DNA from: Falsochrobactrum tianjinense
GTDB lineage: Bacteria; Pseudomonadota; Alphaproteobacteria; Rhizobiales; Rhizobiaceae
Assembly (NCBI RefSeq): GCF_019100495.1
Contig: NZ_JAHRVA010000003.1
Coordinates: 372,001 to 436,000, forward strand
Direction of reading: 5' to 3'
Length of the DNA: 64,000 nucleotides
The position numbers and the translations under genes are program-made. The notes under the pieces were generated by a model that searched no databases, was not told where the DNA came from, and saw nothing but the letters and a program-made list of their open reading frames with translations. Below are positions 63,348-64,000 of this stretch, piece by piece (position 1 is the first letter of the stretch; every line of letters starts with the position of its first letter).

Positions 63348-64000
63348 TTACATGATTTTTAAACCGTGATTTCTATAGAAGATTATGGAAGAGTGAATAA
63401 AGGTGCGAATATGCCATAGCCCCTTCTTTGATGTGTGTCCACCGGAGTGAATTATACGAACTGTCGGCACATATGCGACGGTAGAGAACTTTGCTACTCT
63501 TAGTGATAGATCAAAATCTTCGAAATATAGAAAGTAATCTTCGGAGAAGCCTCCCGCCTTTAACAAAATTGTGGTTCTGAAGAACATTAGGCAACCACTC
63601 ACAATCGGAGGGTTCCACCAAACGTTGTGTTGAGTTTCTGCTCGCATTTCGTAACGTTGCAACCGCCCCTTGAACCACATACGGATTGTATCTGAGGCGA
63701 AGCCTCTTAAGAGAAGATCTAGGAGTGCTGGGTATCTTTTGCATAGGTACTGACGTTCGCCGTTTGGCCATTCAGCATAGGGGCTAATTAGGCCGCATTC
63801 CGGATTGGTTTCCATAAAAGCGATAGCTGTTGTGAGCGCGTTAGAATGTAATTGAACGTCTGGATTGAGAATGAGATGAAATTCTCCCATTTGCTGCATT
63901 GCGAGGTTATGTGCCCGGCCAAAGCCGATATTTCCTTGACCTTTAATTAGCTTAATTGGCAATTTGGGATAGAAACGTAGCAAAAAAGAAGCAACTTCTT
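63348..64000 (-). CDS. GT2 rhamnosyltransferase-like protein, 5' end outside window
   Basis: The C-terminal ~217 residues of a family 2 glycosyltransferase of the WbbL/RfbF group: GQGNIGFGRAHNLAMQQ, metal-binding region LILNPDVQ, VSGCLMFFRTTILLKAGGFS, EDYFLYFEDFDLSLRV and a C-terminal HSGGHTS. The frame is open to the window edge, so the start is missing. It converges on the Gtr-like operon and probably adds rhamnose to the surface glycan. Confidence 0.9.
   Translation of the reverse strand, partial: EVASFLLRFYPKLPIKLIKGQGNIGFGRAHNLAMQQMGEFHLILNPDVQLHSNALTTAIAFMETNPECGLISPYAEWPNGERQYLCKRYPALLDLLLRGFASDTIRMWFKGRLQRYEMRAETQHNVWWNPPIVSGCLMFFRTTILLKAGGFSEDYFLYFEDFDLSLRVAKFSTVAYVPTVRIIHSGGHTSKKGLWHIRTFIHSSIIFYRNHGLKIM

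Noticed and set aside
31453..64000. Right attachment site for the tRNA-Gln element
   Set aside because: I scanned for a copy of the tRNA 3' end (TTCGAATCCAGGCGCC) and saw none in the window, so no right border is claimed.

Overview
The window looks like a Brucella/Ochrobactrum-type alphaproteobacterial chromosome. The guaB end, an OxyR-type regulator divergent from a clade-3 catalase, an RsmB-like methyltransferase, a PaaI-type thioesterase and guaA form an orderly, moderately GC-rich backbone (1-7027). Species is inferred from gene content and order only; no rRNA is present.

Region 7013-28725 is an integrated mobilizable island. A 16-bp sequence at the 3' end of guaA (7013-7028) is repeated exactly at 28710-28725, giving likely attL and attR. 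Inside are a tyrosine integrase, an AlpA-like factor, an IncQ-like RepA helicase with a RepC-like initiator and four 21-bp iterons, a resolvase with a three-part res-like region, parDE plus two small TA-like genes, an IncP-type oriT with traJ, and trbJ-trbK-trbL. No relaxase, coupling protein, T4SS ATPase, korA or korB is visible, yet four perfect KorB-type operators and one KorA-like operator remain. The island therefore looks mobilizable in trans. Cargo includes a KAP-family P-loop NTPase, a large SF2 helicase with a nuclease-like C-terminus, an uncharacterised four-gene membrane/secreted cluster and an EamA transporter.

Region 28726-31377 returns to backbone: an IS3 remnant and a gntR-tauE-DUF1634 operon. 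A tRNA-Gln(UUG) at 31378-31452 is followed by a second large tyrosine recombinase, suggesting a second integrated region that runs to or past the right edge; its far attachment site is not visible.

The second region holds galE, IS remnants, a damaged Hin-type invertase beside a 16-bp perfect inverted repeat, an EAL-domain protein and a 1209-residue autotransporter. It continues with a cassette built around an AAA+ ATPase and a separately encoded FtsH-M41-like protein that lacks the catalytic HE pair. Next come AT-rich glycan genes: an ABC-2 exporter pair (Wzm/Wzt-like), three large multidomain glycosyltransferases, an intact IS66 element with an 8-bp target duplication nested in older IS66 debris, and a Gtr-like lipid-linked sugar module. 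A GT2 gene is cut by the right edge. The glycan part probably makes, exports and decorates a surface polysaccharide.
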